Both the position numbers and the translations under genes were made by a program. A stretch of DNA of 28,720 bases from Purshia tridentata (lineage: Eukaryota > Streptophyta > Magnoliopsida > Rosales > Rosaceae): the NCBI GenBank assembly GCA_003254885.1, contig QANT01001765.1, positions 1 through 28,720 of the forward strand. Reading direction: 5' to 3'. Below are positions 1-9,349 of this stretch, piece after piece (position 1 is the stretch's first letter; each line of letters opens with the position of its first letter). The notes under the pieces were generated by a model. The model did no database searches and was not told the origin of the DNA. It saw only the letters and a program-made list of their open reading frames with translations.

Positions 1-21
1 ACTCAAGATGAAAGCACACTC

Positions 22-593
22 TATTTGGCATTTTTTAGAAGTATTTTTATTTAGTAGTATTTTTACTAAAAACAATTCTACGAAAAAACACATACAAATT
101 TTTATAAAAATTTTAAAAAATTCATGCAAAAACGCTTGAAGTGCTTCTTGAGGGAAGCACCTGTCAAATGCTTCTTAAAAAACCTTTTAAAAGCGTTTTT
201 ACAACCCAAAACACTTATATATATCTCTACCAAACGCTATTAAAAACAGTTTTACTAATCTAAAAGCACTATTTGTAACTTCAAAAGCACTACCAAATGG
301 ACCCTTAGGACATGTTTAGCATTGCTTCTTGAAAGTGTTTTTATTTAGTAACATTTTTGCTAAAAGCAATCCTGTAAAAAAGCACATACAAATTTTTAAA
401 AAATTCTAATTGATTCATACAAAAACGCTTGAAATGTTTTTTGATGAAAGCACCCGTCAAATGCTTTTCAAAATACCCTTAAAAATGCTTTTATAACCTA
501 AAAGCATTTATATATATTTCTGCCAAACGCTATTGAAAACACTTTTACTAATCCAAAAACGCTTTTAACAATTATAAAAGCACTGTCAAATAG
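22..593. repeat. two diverged copies of an AT-rich repeat
   Basis: Two diverged direct copies of about 290 bp lie at roughly 22-305 and 313-593. Both carry the same series of blocks: TTTTTATTTAGTA near the start, a CACATACAAATTTTTA block, GCTTGAA, TGTCAAATGCTT, TATATAT, CCAAACGCTATT, TTTTACTAATC and an AAAGCACT block at the end. No ORF or terminal inverted repeat was found. It looks like a dispersed non-coding plant repeat, and its family is unknown to me. Confidence 0.6.
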
Positions 594-616
594 GTGACTT
601 CCAGATGGGAGCATGC

Positions 617-710
617 AAGGTTGAAATAAGAAAATAATGTTTATCCTACACCAGCCAAGGTTGAAATTAGAAAATAATGTTTATCCTACACCAGCCAAGG
701 TTGAAAATTT
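617..710. repeat. 40-bp tandem repeat, about 2.3 copies
   Basis: AAGGTTGAAA begins at 617, 657 and 697, so the period is 40 bp. The first two units share AGAAAATAATGTTTATCC and CTACACCAGCC with about one mismatch, and the third breaks off after about 12 bases. This is a recent local duplication with no coding content. Confidence 0.85.
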
Positions 711-779
711 CCTACATCATCATCCTCATCTCTGAACTTACATACAATCTGCACTATGTGAGATAGTATTTGCTCTTTC

Positions 780-806
780 AAAAAAAAAAAAAANAAAAAA
801 AAAAAA
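780..806. other. poly-A run containing an ambiguous base
   Basis: A run of about 26 A residues with an N at 794. An unresolved base inside a homopolymer points to sequencing or assembly uncertainty rather than biology, and the true run length is unknown. Confidence 0.9.
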
Positions 807-810
807 GGGA

Positions 811-2250
811 AATTAAAAATAGGGGAATAGGATTCTAGAGGGCAAAAGATTCCATCAGCCACTTGTTTCAAACTTTCATAATTAAAAGAGCAAGAAAGAA
901 AAGAAAAATGTATTTCAAAGAGAACTAAAATCTATAATAATTTGACTAAAGCATACAAAGTGGTAAGAGAAATGACATTATCTTTTCTCAGAAAAATACT
1001 ATTCTTCCCAAACTTTTATTTCCAACTCTTCACAACTAGGTTCCAAAATATTACATGTCTCATTTCATGCAAGAGAATGGAAACAAAAAATAATAGGAAA
1101 AAAAAAGTTGGGATGAATAATATTTTAGTTTGTCGCAAGACCCACAAATTTTAGGCACATGCAAGGTGCTAGCATAGATAATGCATCCGACTGTTTAGGT
1201 TCCCTTTGCATTGAGAGGTTTGGAGTCACATTTTTTAAAATGTGCTATCTTGACCCAATTGAACTGCCACTTTTCCATAGAACCTTCTTGACCCTGTAGA
1301 CCTTCATTGATATCACATTCTTCCACACAATCTTTAAAATAAAAGGAACCACAACCTCCCAGCACACCATGAAGGTTACAATTGTTACAACTTGCAACCA
1401 CTCAAAGAAACAAGGCCTCTGTAGATGGGTAGATACTTGATACAATCTTGCATCAATGTGACTGAGTCAAGGTTGAATCATCTGAGCTTTTACTGCCTTT
1501 TCCTTACTGAAGTACTACTTTTATAACCAAATAAATTTGTTCCAGAAGAAATAGAAGAAGAAACATATCAAGGACAGTAATAGGACAAGAAGAGCCTCAC
1601 AAATAGCAATACCTATATGCAAATGTTGAGAGGAAATAACCTAGTCCTGATTGAATAGACTAGCTAGGATTCCAGAGGTAAGGAATGCTCTAAACCTTGA
1701 CAGTATCAATCTAGCTATGAGAAGGTATAGCCAGTAATCAATGACATAGGATATTTCTTGCATTCGCATCATTAAAAAACTTTCAATACTCAAAATGTGA
1801 TGTTCATCAATGAAGATTTAAATTAGAGAAGCGTTGGGTAAATGATGAAACAGTGAGTGAAAAAAGGCAAAAAAAAGAACCCCCCTACTGGCTGAGCATG
1901 AAGGAAAGAGAAAAAAAAATGTGCACCATAAAAGCACAATCAATTCAACCTCCTAGTCCTTAAGAAAATCCATCGTAAATCGATGAATGTGTTTCTAAAT
2001 TTTATCATCCAGAAATTGATGTCAAAACAGCTAACATGTTTCAATCAGACAAATGAAATCCCCCACTGTATCTTTTTTTGTCAGTTTACATTGCCAGAAG
2101 TTCAAAACTGGACTGGTACAGAGTTTATTGCAAAATATACAAACGTATTTCAGGCTAACATAACTTCCACAAACATTACAAATACAAAACCTGACTGATA
2201 ATTCAGCGACTTAAGACAACAGAAACACTATTGTAACTTACAACTTACAA
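811..2250. other. intergenic DNA, no supported gene
   Basis: About 1.4 kb of AT-rich sequence. The open frames on both strands are shorter than about 75 codons, have no recognisable domains and lack spliceable partners. The 3' UTR of the minus-strand gene ending at 2252 probably lies in about 2000-2251, but I see no clear polyadenylation signal that fixes its end. Confidence 0.5.
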
Positions 2251-2251
2251 G

Positions 2252-2750
2252 TTACTCCTCCGGTTTTCGATTTTTATTCTTGTTTCCATATATCAAACCA
2301 GTCTCCTGAAACACAATTCAATTCTCATTACCCAACAAGTAATTGAGAAATTCAAGACTATCACAAACTCAGATGTGGATGCGTTTCACAGAACAATACC
2401 TGAGGATCTGGAACGGGTTTCCGTTTCTCTACATACCCATGTGGATCCGAAGAAGCTAAGGCAGCCCTTTCCTGCAAACCCAAAATTAAAGTTAGCTGTT
2501 AGCCTTAGACCCTTGGCTTAATTGTCCAATTTAATCCAGAAAATCAAACATAACAAGTATGTATGTATGTAAGCAGAAGACGAACCTGTTGTTCTCGCTT
2601 AAGGTCCTGTGAGGGCTTGACCCAGAGGAAGTAGGCTAGAGTCCCAGCCACAACCCACGACGCCAGGTTGCTTCCTCCTCTTAGCCCTCCCATCGAATTC
2701 CCCAAGAACGACCTCGCATTTCCCAGTGTTCTTCTCCAACTGCTCGTCAT
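2252..2750 (-). CDS. small conserved single-pass membrane protein (96 aa, 3 exons)
   Basis: Three exons on the minus strand join in one frame: 2750-2586 (55 codons), 2471-2400 (24 codons) and 2305-2252 (17 codons plus TAA). Introns of 114 and 94 bp are both phase 0 with GT/AG ends (CAG|GTTCG, TTTGCAG|GAA, CAG|GTATT, TTTCAG|GAG). The 96-residue product starts MTSSWRRTLG. Its N-terminus is basic and serine-rich, then a glycine-rich stretch (GGLRGG), one hydrophobic segment at about residues 29-44 ending FLWVKP, and a charged C-terminal half with KRKPVPDPQ, ending RKPEE. The layout suggests an organelle membrane protein, perhaps of the mitochondrial inner membrane, with a short N-terminal and a longer charged C-terminal side. 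I recall similar uncharacterised plant proteins but cannot name one safely. The clean splice structure and three phase-matched exons make this a real gene; the function is unknown. Confidence 0.8.
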
Positions 2751-2760
2751 TGCAGTGGGA

Positions 2761-2808
2761 TTAGGGTTTTGTAGCGTATTTCGCTGATTAGGGAATTAGG
2801 GTTTTTGA
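2761..2808 (-). promoter_or_regulatory. two telo-box motifs upstream of the 96-aa gene
   Basis: On the minus strand AAAACCCTAA (plus 2761-2770) and AAACCCTAA (plus about 2797-2805) lie about 10-55 bp upstream of the ATG at 2750. Telo boxes (AAACCCTA) are an established plant element near the transcription start of translation-related and other housekeeping genes. Here they would lie in the 5' UTR or core promoter. That they act here is inference. Confidence 0.5.
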
Positions 2809-2809
2809 T

Positions 2810-4975
2810 TGCCCCAGTGTTCCTCCTTGTTAATGACCGATCTGCAATTCCAGAAAACTTTTGCAACGAGGCGATGGAATCAGAAAGGCCCGCTCAAGTA
2901 CAGAAAGGAATTTATACGGATAACTTTGTTGGACATTTGACTACATAATTAACAATTAATCCGTTAATTTTTTAATTAATCAATAATAAGCCTATTACTT
3001 TTATTTCTTTTTTGGGTGAGAAACGGGGGCCCAAAAAGAAGAAACACAACTTTTATTTCTTATTCTATTAGTTAGGCCCAATTAATTAATTTGGTTCAAA
3101 CTCATTAGTAAAATTGATGTGGCATTAATATCCTTTCGCAATTAAAATGTGAAGTGTTCCAATTTAGGACTTCACTTTCACTTACGATTTAATTAAGGAT
3201 TTTTCATCATCTCTGTCAAAAATACGTTAAAATTGATCATGTGCCAAGTACATTACAATTTGCAAGGCAAACAAGTCTTTTCTCCTAAAAAATAATATTA
3301 TAAAAAAATACTTTGAATGTCAAAGAAGCTTGTGTCCATGATCTAATACTTTGGCCAGATATTCTTGAATCTAAACATCTGTTTCCTCTTGAACATCTCT
3401 TAATTACCAGAAATGATAGCTCTTGTGTTGAACACACACATGTCCCCCGTACGTTAGTGATTATACCAAATTTGTACCTTTGGCTAAACTTTAGGAGCCT
3501 AGTCTTATCATATACTTAAAACATAGCGACCGAGCGTATAGGACAACTGTGACGTCTCAAGTCTAAGGACGAGTTGTATATTAAGACTTAACAAATTCAT
3601 GTTGACGAGTGAATAATATTCCATTATAGCTATTCATGCTATTGGTCACATTCAGTGACTATTTATTGGCACCCATAATCTTCTCCTCATATCTCCACAC
3701 TGATAATACCGATTATCCTAAATATTAAGCCAAGATAGATCATGATGGTCTTATAGGATTGATATTGTTCAATTATCAATCCTGCAACCAAGAACAATCT
3801 AGACTTCAAATACTAAGGGATATGTCTCATTGTCCTAACTTATTTAAGACATTTTTCCCTTAATTTGAAATCCTGAACCTCTTTTATGCATACACACATT
3901 TATTGGCATATATTATGTATATGAATGATGGAACATAAAAGACAAGTTTGCCCACAATGTTAGAGTTGTAAATGTAAGATTTCATTATTGGCAATTTCCT
4001 AAGTCAAAACACATCTTTATGTAAGCATTTGCTTAAGTTTGTTTAAGTGAGTAAAGTTTGGACATGATCGTTGGTTTGAAGCAAGGGTTGATTCTTAAGT
4101 CACATATCCTAAGCTGTTCTTAAAGGTGAGTCTTGATGTTCAATCTTTCTTAGAATTAAGGTAATGTGACCTTGCATGCATTCTAGGTGGTTTGAAATAT
4201 GTTCATATGCATTTAAATATGTTTAAATGTTTTTGGGATTGAAAATGTGTAAAAAGGTGTTTTGGTCAAGTAGGATTGATCCTACGTGCGTTTAAAATTA
4301 AAAAAAAAGAAATTGTTCCAGTGGATCAATCCTCTATTAGGCTTATTCTTGTAGGATCAATCCTATGAAAATTAGAGAAACTTGTTGGTTTCGACTTTGG
4401 AGGTGTTAGGTTTACAGTTGGAGAAAGAAAGGCAACAACCGGAGCAATTGAAAAGCATGCTTTGTGTTAATCATCTAACCCTTTCATTCCATAAAAGTTC
4501 TAATGCAGAAACTAGAGAACAGATGGAGAATGTAAAACCAGATTGATTTACCGTAGTTCATGTATGTTTTTGTACTCATCTAGTCCCCTCTTTTCGCCCT
4601 CCTAAAAAGACAAAAACGAAAAAAACAAATATGGTGAAGTCTTTTGTCAATAACTTTACTCTTTTGTAGTTAGTTGATGCCTAGCAGAATAGGTTGGTAG
4701 TGTGCCGATGATTGTTTTTGAGTCATTATGGGTTTACAATTATTAACAATTGTTAGCAAAAAACACCCCTGTATCGTAGAAAAGGAAGAAAGCCAGAAAG
4801 GGGAAGAGATTCTTTTGTGGTGTTGAGGAGACAAAGGAAGTTAGTACATAGAAGAATAATGTGCCAAGCTTAAGTTATGAAGTATTGTATAACAATGATT
4901 TGTCATAATTGATCCAATCAAAATTGGTAAACTATATACAGTTCATGCTCTGGTTGGAGCCCTTGATGTTGTTTG
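2810..4975. other. intergenic DNA with possible retroelement debris
   Basis: About 2.2 kb with no supported coding exon. The first part is the promoter side of the 96-aa gene. The segment of about 3500-4150 looks like non-coding retroelement or LTR remnant, but I found no TG...CA borders, primer site or protein motif. Palindromic repeats at 4270-4362 are listed separately. The 3' UTR of the PsbP-domain gene would lie just below 4976. Confidence 0.4.
4270..4367. repeat. three copies of a GGATYRATCC palindrome
   Basis: GTAGGATTGATCCTAC at 4270-4285 is an almost perfect palindrome. Its core recurs as GGATCAATCC at 4323-4332 and 4353-4362, the last flanked by TA on both sides. The spacings are 50 and 30 bp. 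They may be protein-binding sites or remains of a small repeat; the sequence does not say which. Confidence 0.5.
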
Positions 4976-7208
4976 TCAAATAAACCTAAAGGATTTGACA
5001 GCCTGCAAAACCAAAGAAAACTTTGCACTTTGCGTAAATGAATCACAAGTCAGTTAAAAGGAAAAGGTTTAACTATAAGCCAGATATCAAATATTTTGTC
5101 TGTGTATAATTATATGTCTCTTTATGTTTTAAACTCACCTTCTCAATTTTGGAACTGTATTTATCTGATTCTTCCTCTACAAACTGCAAAAAAATATTGA
5201 ACTGTCAGCATCAAATGAAGAGAGAAAGAAACTCAAACTGAAACACATAATTTAGAACTAGACTAAGGTAGTCATCTGCTGTGCCCCTTGCACTTCCTAA
5301 TGGGACTTCCCTGCTTCATTTCCTTTTCCTAAGCTAGCTCCGCTTCCTGAACTTATTCTTCTATTCCCTAAGGGTCTATTAAGAAGCTATAAGGGATAAA
5401 TTCAACAGGGAAGTATGCCAATTGTAAGAAAAAGGCCACGTGCGAATGATACAAAATTTCATACTGATACAGAAAGAAGTGCAGAGAAAGAGGCGTGCAG
5501 AGAAAGAAGGATCTCCCAGAAGGAGAGCTACTAACTACTACAAGCTACTGGGAACTACCTAGATACCTAGCTACTAGGAACAGCCTATACTACTAACTCA
5601 AAGCTTGGGAGACAAGACATCATAATATGTAATGTCTCTTATACACAGTCTAGCCTACCAAAATAATCATCTTATATTGTTTGCCAATAGAGCATCTTCT
5701 TACGGTAGTATATGCACTATAGTATCTAGTGTAATTCCACTTACCTGTCCAGTGACAGTATATAGTCTGTTGTACCAGCCGTTGTTTGCCATCCCAAGTG
5801 CTGAAAACAGGTGCTTGCAACTTTCACCGGGTTTTTGTAGCGAATACTCAATGTAGTAAAGCCCTTTAGATGCTTTGCAATCTATAAGCTTTGCCTTCAC
5901 TCCTGCTGGCCTTTGCCAGCTCCTGTCCAGTCCACTCACCTTTGAAGCCAAACTTAATGCATAAATTTAAAAACTTCCCTACCAAAAAGTTATGCACAAA
6001 CTAAAATTACAAGAAATTAAGCAAGTACCAGAGTCTCAGCAAAGGCTTCGACTTTGCCAAACGATTCCATCTTTGTAAAATCCGGACCAAGCCCCGTGAT
6101 TACAATGCTAACTGAAGCAGCAATCGATTATTATCAAGGTTCATTAGTTGAGGAATCAGAAATAGGTACTAAAGAGAGATTAAATTAGCTAATTAAACAA
6201 TGCTAAGTTATAAACTCTGAGATTGAGAGATTACCCACTTGAGCTATAACCGTCTTCCGGGTAGAAAGCAGTGACTGATTTAAATGCACTTGGTTCTCCT
6301 GCTCCTACTTGCCAGTCTCCAAAAACAAATACTTAAGCATTCAGTACTATAGCTATGCTCCAAATTAGTTTAAAAGCAAATTACTTTTACTTATGAAATT
6401 TAACTGCTAGTGATATATGAATGAAGAACTAAACATGTTGAATCCAACCATTCAATTCAATTCAATTAATTTTGTATATCCATTATCCACTAACTCAGTG
6501 AGTGGGTATTAATTCACCTTGAGGAATCCATATCTTGAATTTGTTGACATCATCCGTGTAACCACGAAAACCTTCTGGCTCATCTAAAACTCAAATCTTA
6601 TGAGATTAAGATTTAACTCATGAAATGAAATTCAACTACAAAGTATGAAAAATCAAAGACAAATGAAGAGGTTGGGAGAGAAAGTATCAATTGTTTAATA
6701 CCATTCTCTGCCAATGCATTTGAGGTAAATATTTCCGGAAAAGAAAAAGCAGCAAAGGTCGTTCCGAGCAAAACTTGTCTTCTCTTAGCTTGACATAATT
6801 GAATGCCAAAACTGCAAAACGAAAACATTTATATTATACATTTCCATTTCCGAAAGAAATTAAAACTAATTAAACAGTTATATACCATGGTTCTGGTTCT
6901 GGCTCTGGTTCGTGTTTTTGTTCTTTGTTTTTGCAACATTGCACGTAGCGTTTTCTACAGATTTTGATGCCTGGAGAGAGAGAAGCAAGAATTGAGGTGA
7001 TTAAGTGTGACCTGCGAAGAGTAAAAGTAGTGATTGGGGTGTGGGAGTCATGAGCTAATAGACACAGACACCTCTGTTGTTCGACGAAGCGGCGAAGTGG
7101 CGTGTGCGAGGTTGCAGGGACAGGGAATGCCAAGACGCAACGCACGCCATGCCTTTTAGATTGCTTCTGCTTTGTTTCTTCGTTTCTTTTTGCTCTATTT
7201 CGGGCCAT
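4976..7208 (-). CDS. PPD2: PsbP-domain protein, thylakoid lumen (PPD2-like)
   Basis: Seven exons can be placed with GT/AG borders and matching phases: 6811-6702, 6583-6518, 6316-6239, 6111-6029, 5939-5745, 5183-5139 and 5002-4976 (TGA). They follow a first exon that ends at 6886. Exon 2 encodes a twin-arginine lumen signal, KRRQVLLG followed by a hydrophobic stretch ending NALA before the cleavage point. The PsbP fold follows: FRGYTDDVNKFKIWIPQ, then VITGLGPDF, GKVEAFAETL, VSGLDRSWQRP, YYIEYSLQ, NGWYNRLYTVTGQ and a C-terminal AVKSFRFI. The part after exon 1 is about 201 residues, which fits a family member of about 230-260. PsbP-domain (PPD) proteins are lumenal photosystem accessory or assembly factors. 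From memory the conserved blocks match PPD2 best, but paralogue assignment is only moderately sure. At exon 4/5 there are two possible junctions: A|GTGGG with TTCAG, reading SSISIVITG, or GG|GTAAT with TTAG, reading SSGIVITG. The start is unresolved: the frame is open to ATGs at 7208 and 7250, giving an overlong basic leader. The shown 5' end is the nearest in-frame ATG. Confidence 0.8.
5184..5744 (-). other. long intron 6 of the PsbP-domain gene
   Basis: This 561-bp intron separates the exon ending VTGQ from the exon starting FVEEE. It has donor CAG|GTAAGT and acceptor TTTTTTGCAG. It contains a short near-repeat GTGCAGAGAAAGA (about 5479 and 5498) and CT/AG-rich segments (GAAGGAGAGC, TACCTAGATACCTAGCTAC). 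The other introns are 74-201 bp, so the extra length may be an old insertion. No ORF is supported inside it. Confidence 0.6.
6886..7060 (-). other. first exon (transit peptide) of the PsbP-domain gene, start unresolved
   Basis: The exon ends at 6886 (CCATG|GTATAT) and reads RRSHLITSILASLSPGIKIC, later KNKEQKHEPEPEPEP, in the frame required by exon 2. The Ser/Leu/Arg-rich part resembles a chloroplast transit peptide, and the EP repeat is odd. No ATG lies nearby in this frame. An ATG at 7051-7049 starts MTPTPQSLLLLFAGHT and meets a stop at about 7001, one base out of frame. Either a small indel around 7010-7020 has shifted the frame, or the true start is far upstream (7208), or there is an unseen 5' exon. 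A 41-nt intron would also restore the frame, but it is too short for a usual plant intron. Confidence 0.5.
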
Positions 7209-7437
7209 TAATTGGATTTCTTTCTTTTCTTGTTTTTTTCTTTTTTTCACTTACACCACAATATCTTTTTCCCAAAGGAAAATTTAGCGAAAGGAGAGTT
7301 TCTAGAATGACACATTCAATTCTTGCAAAGTTGCACTATATTATTATTATTTTTTAAAGAGAAAACAACAATTTTAAATAATTACCATTAAATCTGTTTT
7401 GGACTTGTCATTACCTCAAAATTCTTTTTTTTTTTTT
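7209..7437. other. upstream region of the PsbP-domain gene
   Basis: A pyrimidine-rich block on the plus strand (TTTCTTTTCTTG, about 7215-7250) becomes a purine-rich block on the gene's strand. AT-rich DNA with a T run at 7424-7437 follows. Promoter elements probably lie here or just below 7209, depending on the true start. No certain TATA box can be assigned without the transcription start. Confidence 0.3.
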
Positions 7438-7894
7438 ATTGGATTCTTAGCAAGTCCACACTTTAATCTCTACTGGTCCACATTCTAATTTCTTATCTTT
7501 TTCTGTCTCTCTCCGTCTCTTTCTGTCTTTCATTGTTAGTCACTTTCACTATCTCTACTTATGCTCAAATGAATTGAGCCTCTTCTCTGTACATAACTAG
7601 CAAACCAACATAGACAGCACCATCACCAACCAGCTCTCCAAGCCATAGCAATTAATAGCAAATCATATTGGATTCTTAGCAAGTCCACACTTTAATCTCT
7701 ACCCGTCCACATTCTAATTTCTTATCTTTTTCTGTCTCTCTTCGTCTCTTTCTGTCTTTCATTGTTAGTCACTTTTATTATCTCTGCTTATGCTCAAATG
7801 AACTGAGCCTCTTCTCCGTACATAACTAGCAAACCAACACGGACAGCACCATGACCACCCAGCTCTCCAAGCCATAGCAATTAATAGCAAATCA
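7438..7894. repeat. 229-bp tandem duplication
   Basis: The segment from GGATTCTTAGCAAGTCC at 7441 recurs from 7670, a period of 229 bp. The copies are about 95% identical over their full length (single differences such as ACTGG/ACCCG and ATAGACAG/ACGGACAG). Each has a TCTGTCTCTC microsatellite-like block and ends in AATTAATAGCAAATCA. This is a recent direct duplication of non-coding DNA. Confidence 0.9.
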
Positions 7895-8379
7895 ATTCAA
7901 ACCCATATTATTAGCTGCCGATTATTTATCAGAGCCCTTGCCTTGCATATAGTCACCACTACAAGTGCATCGCCCCCAAGCTTGGTTTTATCACCGAACA
8001 ACTGGTTCTTCTTCTTTGATTTGAGATTTGTTGTAAATTTTATTGCTTTGAATCAAGGGCAAAAAGGCATAAACTTTAGCAATGGTCTAAGCCAAGCGGT
8101 GACTGTTTGCTTTGGTAGAAAAATCATCATTTTATTTGATTTTAGTATTTGCCAAGCGGTGGTCTATTTGTTTATTCAATTGTTAATGTTGTGCATCTAC
8201 AATTGACATGTGGTTATGTCTAAGCAAAGTTTCTTATTATATTTAGTGTCCCTGGGCCTTAAATGTGGGAAGATAAAATAGAATGAGATTCTATCCATTA
8301 ATAATTTGGTAAATTCCTTGTTTTTTGGTATAAAATCAACAAATAATTCATTTACATAAAGTGATTATTTTTGTTGGAT
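7895..8379. other. non-coding DNA, no feature recognised
   Basis: An 87-codon open frame on the plus strand (7943-8206) has no domain and poor coding character. The only internal structure is GCCAAGCGGT occurring twice, at about 8091 and 8151. I see no gene here. Confidence 0.4.
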
Positions 8380-8516
8380 AGTAACAATAAGGTGATTGTT
8401 ACTATTTAAAAGTAACAATAAAGTAATTATTACTATTCGACAGTAACAATAAGGTGATTGCTACTATTTGACAGTAACAATAATAATGTTAATGTTCAAT
8501 AGTAACAATACACTAG
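8380..8516. repeat. 31-bp hairpin-forming minisatellite
   Basis: AGTAACAATA starts at 8380, 8411, 8442, 8473 and 8501. The first three units are exactly 31 bp, the fourth is 28 bp and the fifth is partial. Within a unit AGTAACAAT pairs with ATTGTTACT across a short AAGGTG spacer, so units 1-3 can each form a 9-bp stem, with mismatches in units 2 and 3. A related inverted pair, GTTACTGT/ACAGCAAC, lies at 8647-8665. Confidence 0.85.
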
Positions 8517-8639
8517 ATATGGAAAAAAAAAAAAAACGAGCTTCATTTTTTTGGTTTTACGCTATTTTTGATGTGTTTTTACCCAAACAAAATGTAAAAT
8601 TTATATAAGTTGCTTTATTTTTGAATTTTTTTGCAAAGT

Positions 8640-8740
8640 AAGAACTGTTACTGTCTAACAGCAACAATTTTCAAAAGTACTGTAACATGCTATAGTAACA
8701 CCGCTACAGTATCGTCATTACTGTAGTGCTTGGTTTTTAA
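8640..8740. repeat. CTGTAAC-rich inverted-repeat cluster
   Basis: Short inverted motifs crowd together here: GTTACTGT...ACAGCAAC at 8647-8665, then TACTGTAACATG, ATAGTAACACC, CTACAGTATCG and TTACTGTAGTG. This pattern is common in degraded MITE ends. Together with the 31-bp units at 8380-8516 it may be the remains of one small DNA transposon, but borders and target duplication could not be set. Confidence 0.35.
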
Positions 8741-8782
8741 AAAGTGGGCCGGCAAGGTTATATGCTTTAGTGTTTGGGCTTA

Positions 8783-9248
8783 ATGAATAGAAAAAGTGCC
8801 CAAATGGACTTATCAATGATCCTTGTGTTTTATTCAAAAAACAAATTTAATTCCTGTGATTTCAAATTTTCACATTTGATTCTTGTGTTTTATATTATCT
8901 GTATTTAAGGACATTTGATAACCAAAATGAATTTTTTCTTAAATTAAAACTAATTAATTCATAAATTTGACTAACAAATTTCAAAAAATCATGTATGTAA
9001 CATTCAATTTGATTTATGAATAGAAAAAGTGCCCAAATGGACTTATCAATGGTCCTTGTGTTTTATTCAAAAAACAAATTTAATTCCTGTGGTTTCAAAT
9101 TTTCACATTTGATTCTTGTGTTTTATATTATCTGTATTTAACGACATTTGATAAACAAAATGAATTTTTTCTCAAATTAAAACTAATTAATTCATAAATT
9201 TGACTAAAAAATTTCAAAAAATTATGTATGTAACATTCAATTTGATTT
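8783..9248. repeat. 233-bp tandem duplication
   Basis: ATGAATAGAAAAAGTGCCC starts at 8783 and again at 9016, so the period is 233 bp. The copies (8783-9015 and 9016-9248) differ at only a handful of bases, for example TGATCC/TGGTCC and AAGGAC/AACGAC. The unit is AT-rich and non-coding. Confidence 0.92.
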
Positions 9249-9349
9249 TTAAACAAAAATTGAAATTTTAAGTTTGTTAAATTGTCCTCATATTGCAAAA
9301 AAAATTAAACATAAGGATTAAATGTGAAAATTTAAGTTTGTTAAATTGT

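Noticed and set aside
6950..7060. A 41-nt intron that would join the ATG at 7051 in frame to the PsbP-domain gene
   Set aside because: It is far below the usual minimum for plant introns, so an indel or another 5' exon is more likely.
7943..8206. 87-codon plus-strand frame
   Set aside because: No domain, no splice partner, and amino-acid composition typical of AT-rich non-coding DNA.
8380..8516. CRISPR-like array
   Set aside because: The units are direct 31-bp repeats without unique spacers, in a plant genome; it is a minisatellite.
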